Positions 63,983 through 64,000 of a stretch of DNA of 64,000 nt are shown here, in pieces. The DNA lies in the NCBI GenBank assembly GCA_048268005.1, contig JBLWWJ010000005.1:186001-250000 (forward strand), in the 5' to 3' direction. The stretch comes from Ancylomarina sp048268005. GTDB lineage: Bacteria; Bacteroidota; Bacteroidia; Bacteroidales; Marinifilaceae. The position numbers and the translations under genes were made by a program. Under the pieces are notes generated by a model that worked only from the letters and a program-made list of their open reading frames with translations, ran no database searches and was not told where the DNA came from. The first letter of the stretch is position 1. Every line of letters starts with the position of its first letter.

Positions 63983-64000
63983 AACAATCCTGTGAAATTG

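Overview
This window is AT-rich, gene-dense chromosomal DNA from a member of the Bacteroidota, most likely a marine Bacteroidales related to Marinifilaceae or Marinilabiliaceae (the family is an inference). The phylum rests on SusC/SusD outer-membrane pairs, an ECF sigma/FecR pair of Bacteroidota type, a beta-propeller (Reg_prop/YYY) histidine kinase, TPR-histidine kinases, and repeated promoters of the TTTG-N18..20-TAnnTTTG type with almost no Shine-Dalgarno sequences. No tRNA, rRNA, CRISPR array, prophage or intact insertion sequence was seen.

Layout. 1-5045: glutamate synthase gltB-gltD on the minus strand (gltD runs off the left edge). 5942-8174: an AraC-type regulator, a possible tiny cysteine-rich gene, and an iron-dependent alcohol dehydrogenase. 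8324-15299: a minus-strand run of housekeeping and accessory genes (proC, P-loop kinase, acetyltransferase, lipoprotein nuclease-like protein, aldo/keto reductase, cyclic-nucleotide-domain histidine kinase, Cys-cluster protein, sfsA). 15428-21097: an ATP-grasp-like protein, two cold-shock-domain proteins, a MalY-type aminotransferase and deoB. 21254-28197: a large beta-propeller histidine kinase, a TPR-histidine kinase broken by one in-frame stop, and rsgA. 28389-32466: a SRPBCC/GyrI-like protein, a TlpA-like thioredoxin, and a repeat-rich, gene-poor stretch holding a small outer-membrane protein and a restriction-enzyme remnant. 32467-35853: an archaeal-type gatE-gatD pair. 35990-44343: a zinc-less MDR reductase, an MFS exporter and a TolC/MFP/RND efflux operon. 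44631-48201: PPi-type phosphofructokinase, a small hypothetical protein, the acetate transporter satP and a BLUF blue-light receptor. 48244-51038: an outer-membrane porin and a BCCT betaine transporter in one operon. 51806-61266: a SusC/SusD locus (SusC with an STN signalling domain, SusD, a metallopeptidase-like lipoprotein lacking HExxH, a thioredoxin lipoprotein) with its FecR anti-sigma and divergent ECF sigma. 61448-63982: an ATP-grasp protein and a ClC chloride channel.

The most interesting observations are: (1) a duplicated two-hairpin RNA element, once directly behind satP and once behind its own promoter without a convincing gene, with compensatory base changes between copies (candidate sRNA); (2) an archaeal-type GatDE tRNA amidotransferase in a bacterium; (3) a single in-frame TAA splitting a TPR-histidine kinase; (4) a dispersed palindrome family (core CCTGACAGG...CCTGTCAGG) in four copies; (5) a segment between 63-bp direct repeats that holds the tail of a restriction-modification enzyme. 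All calls come from reading the sequence; no database search was run.
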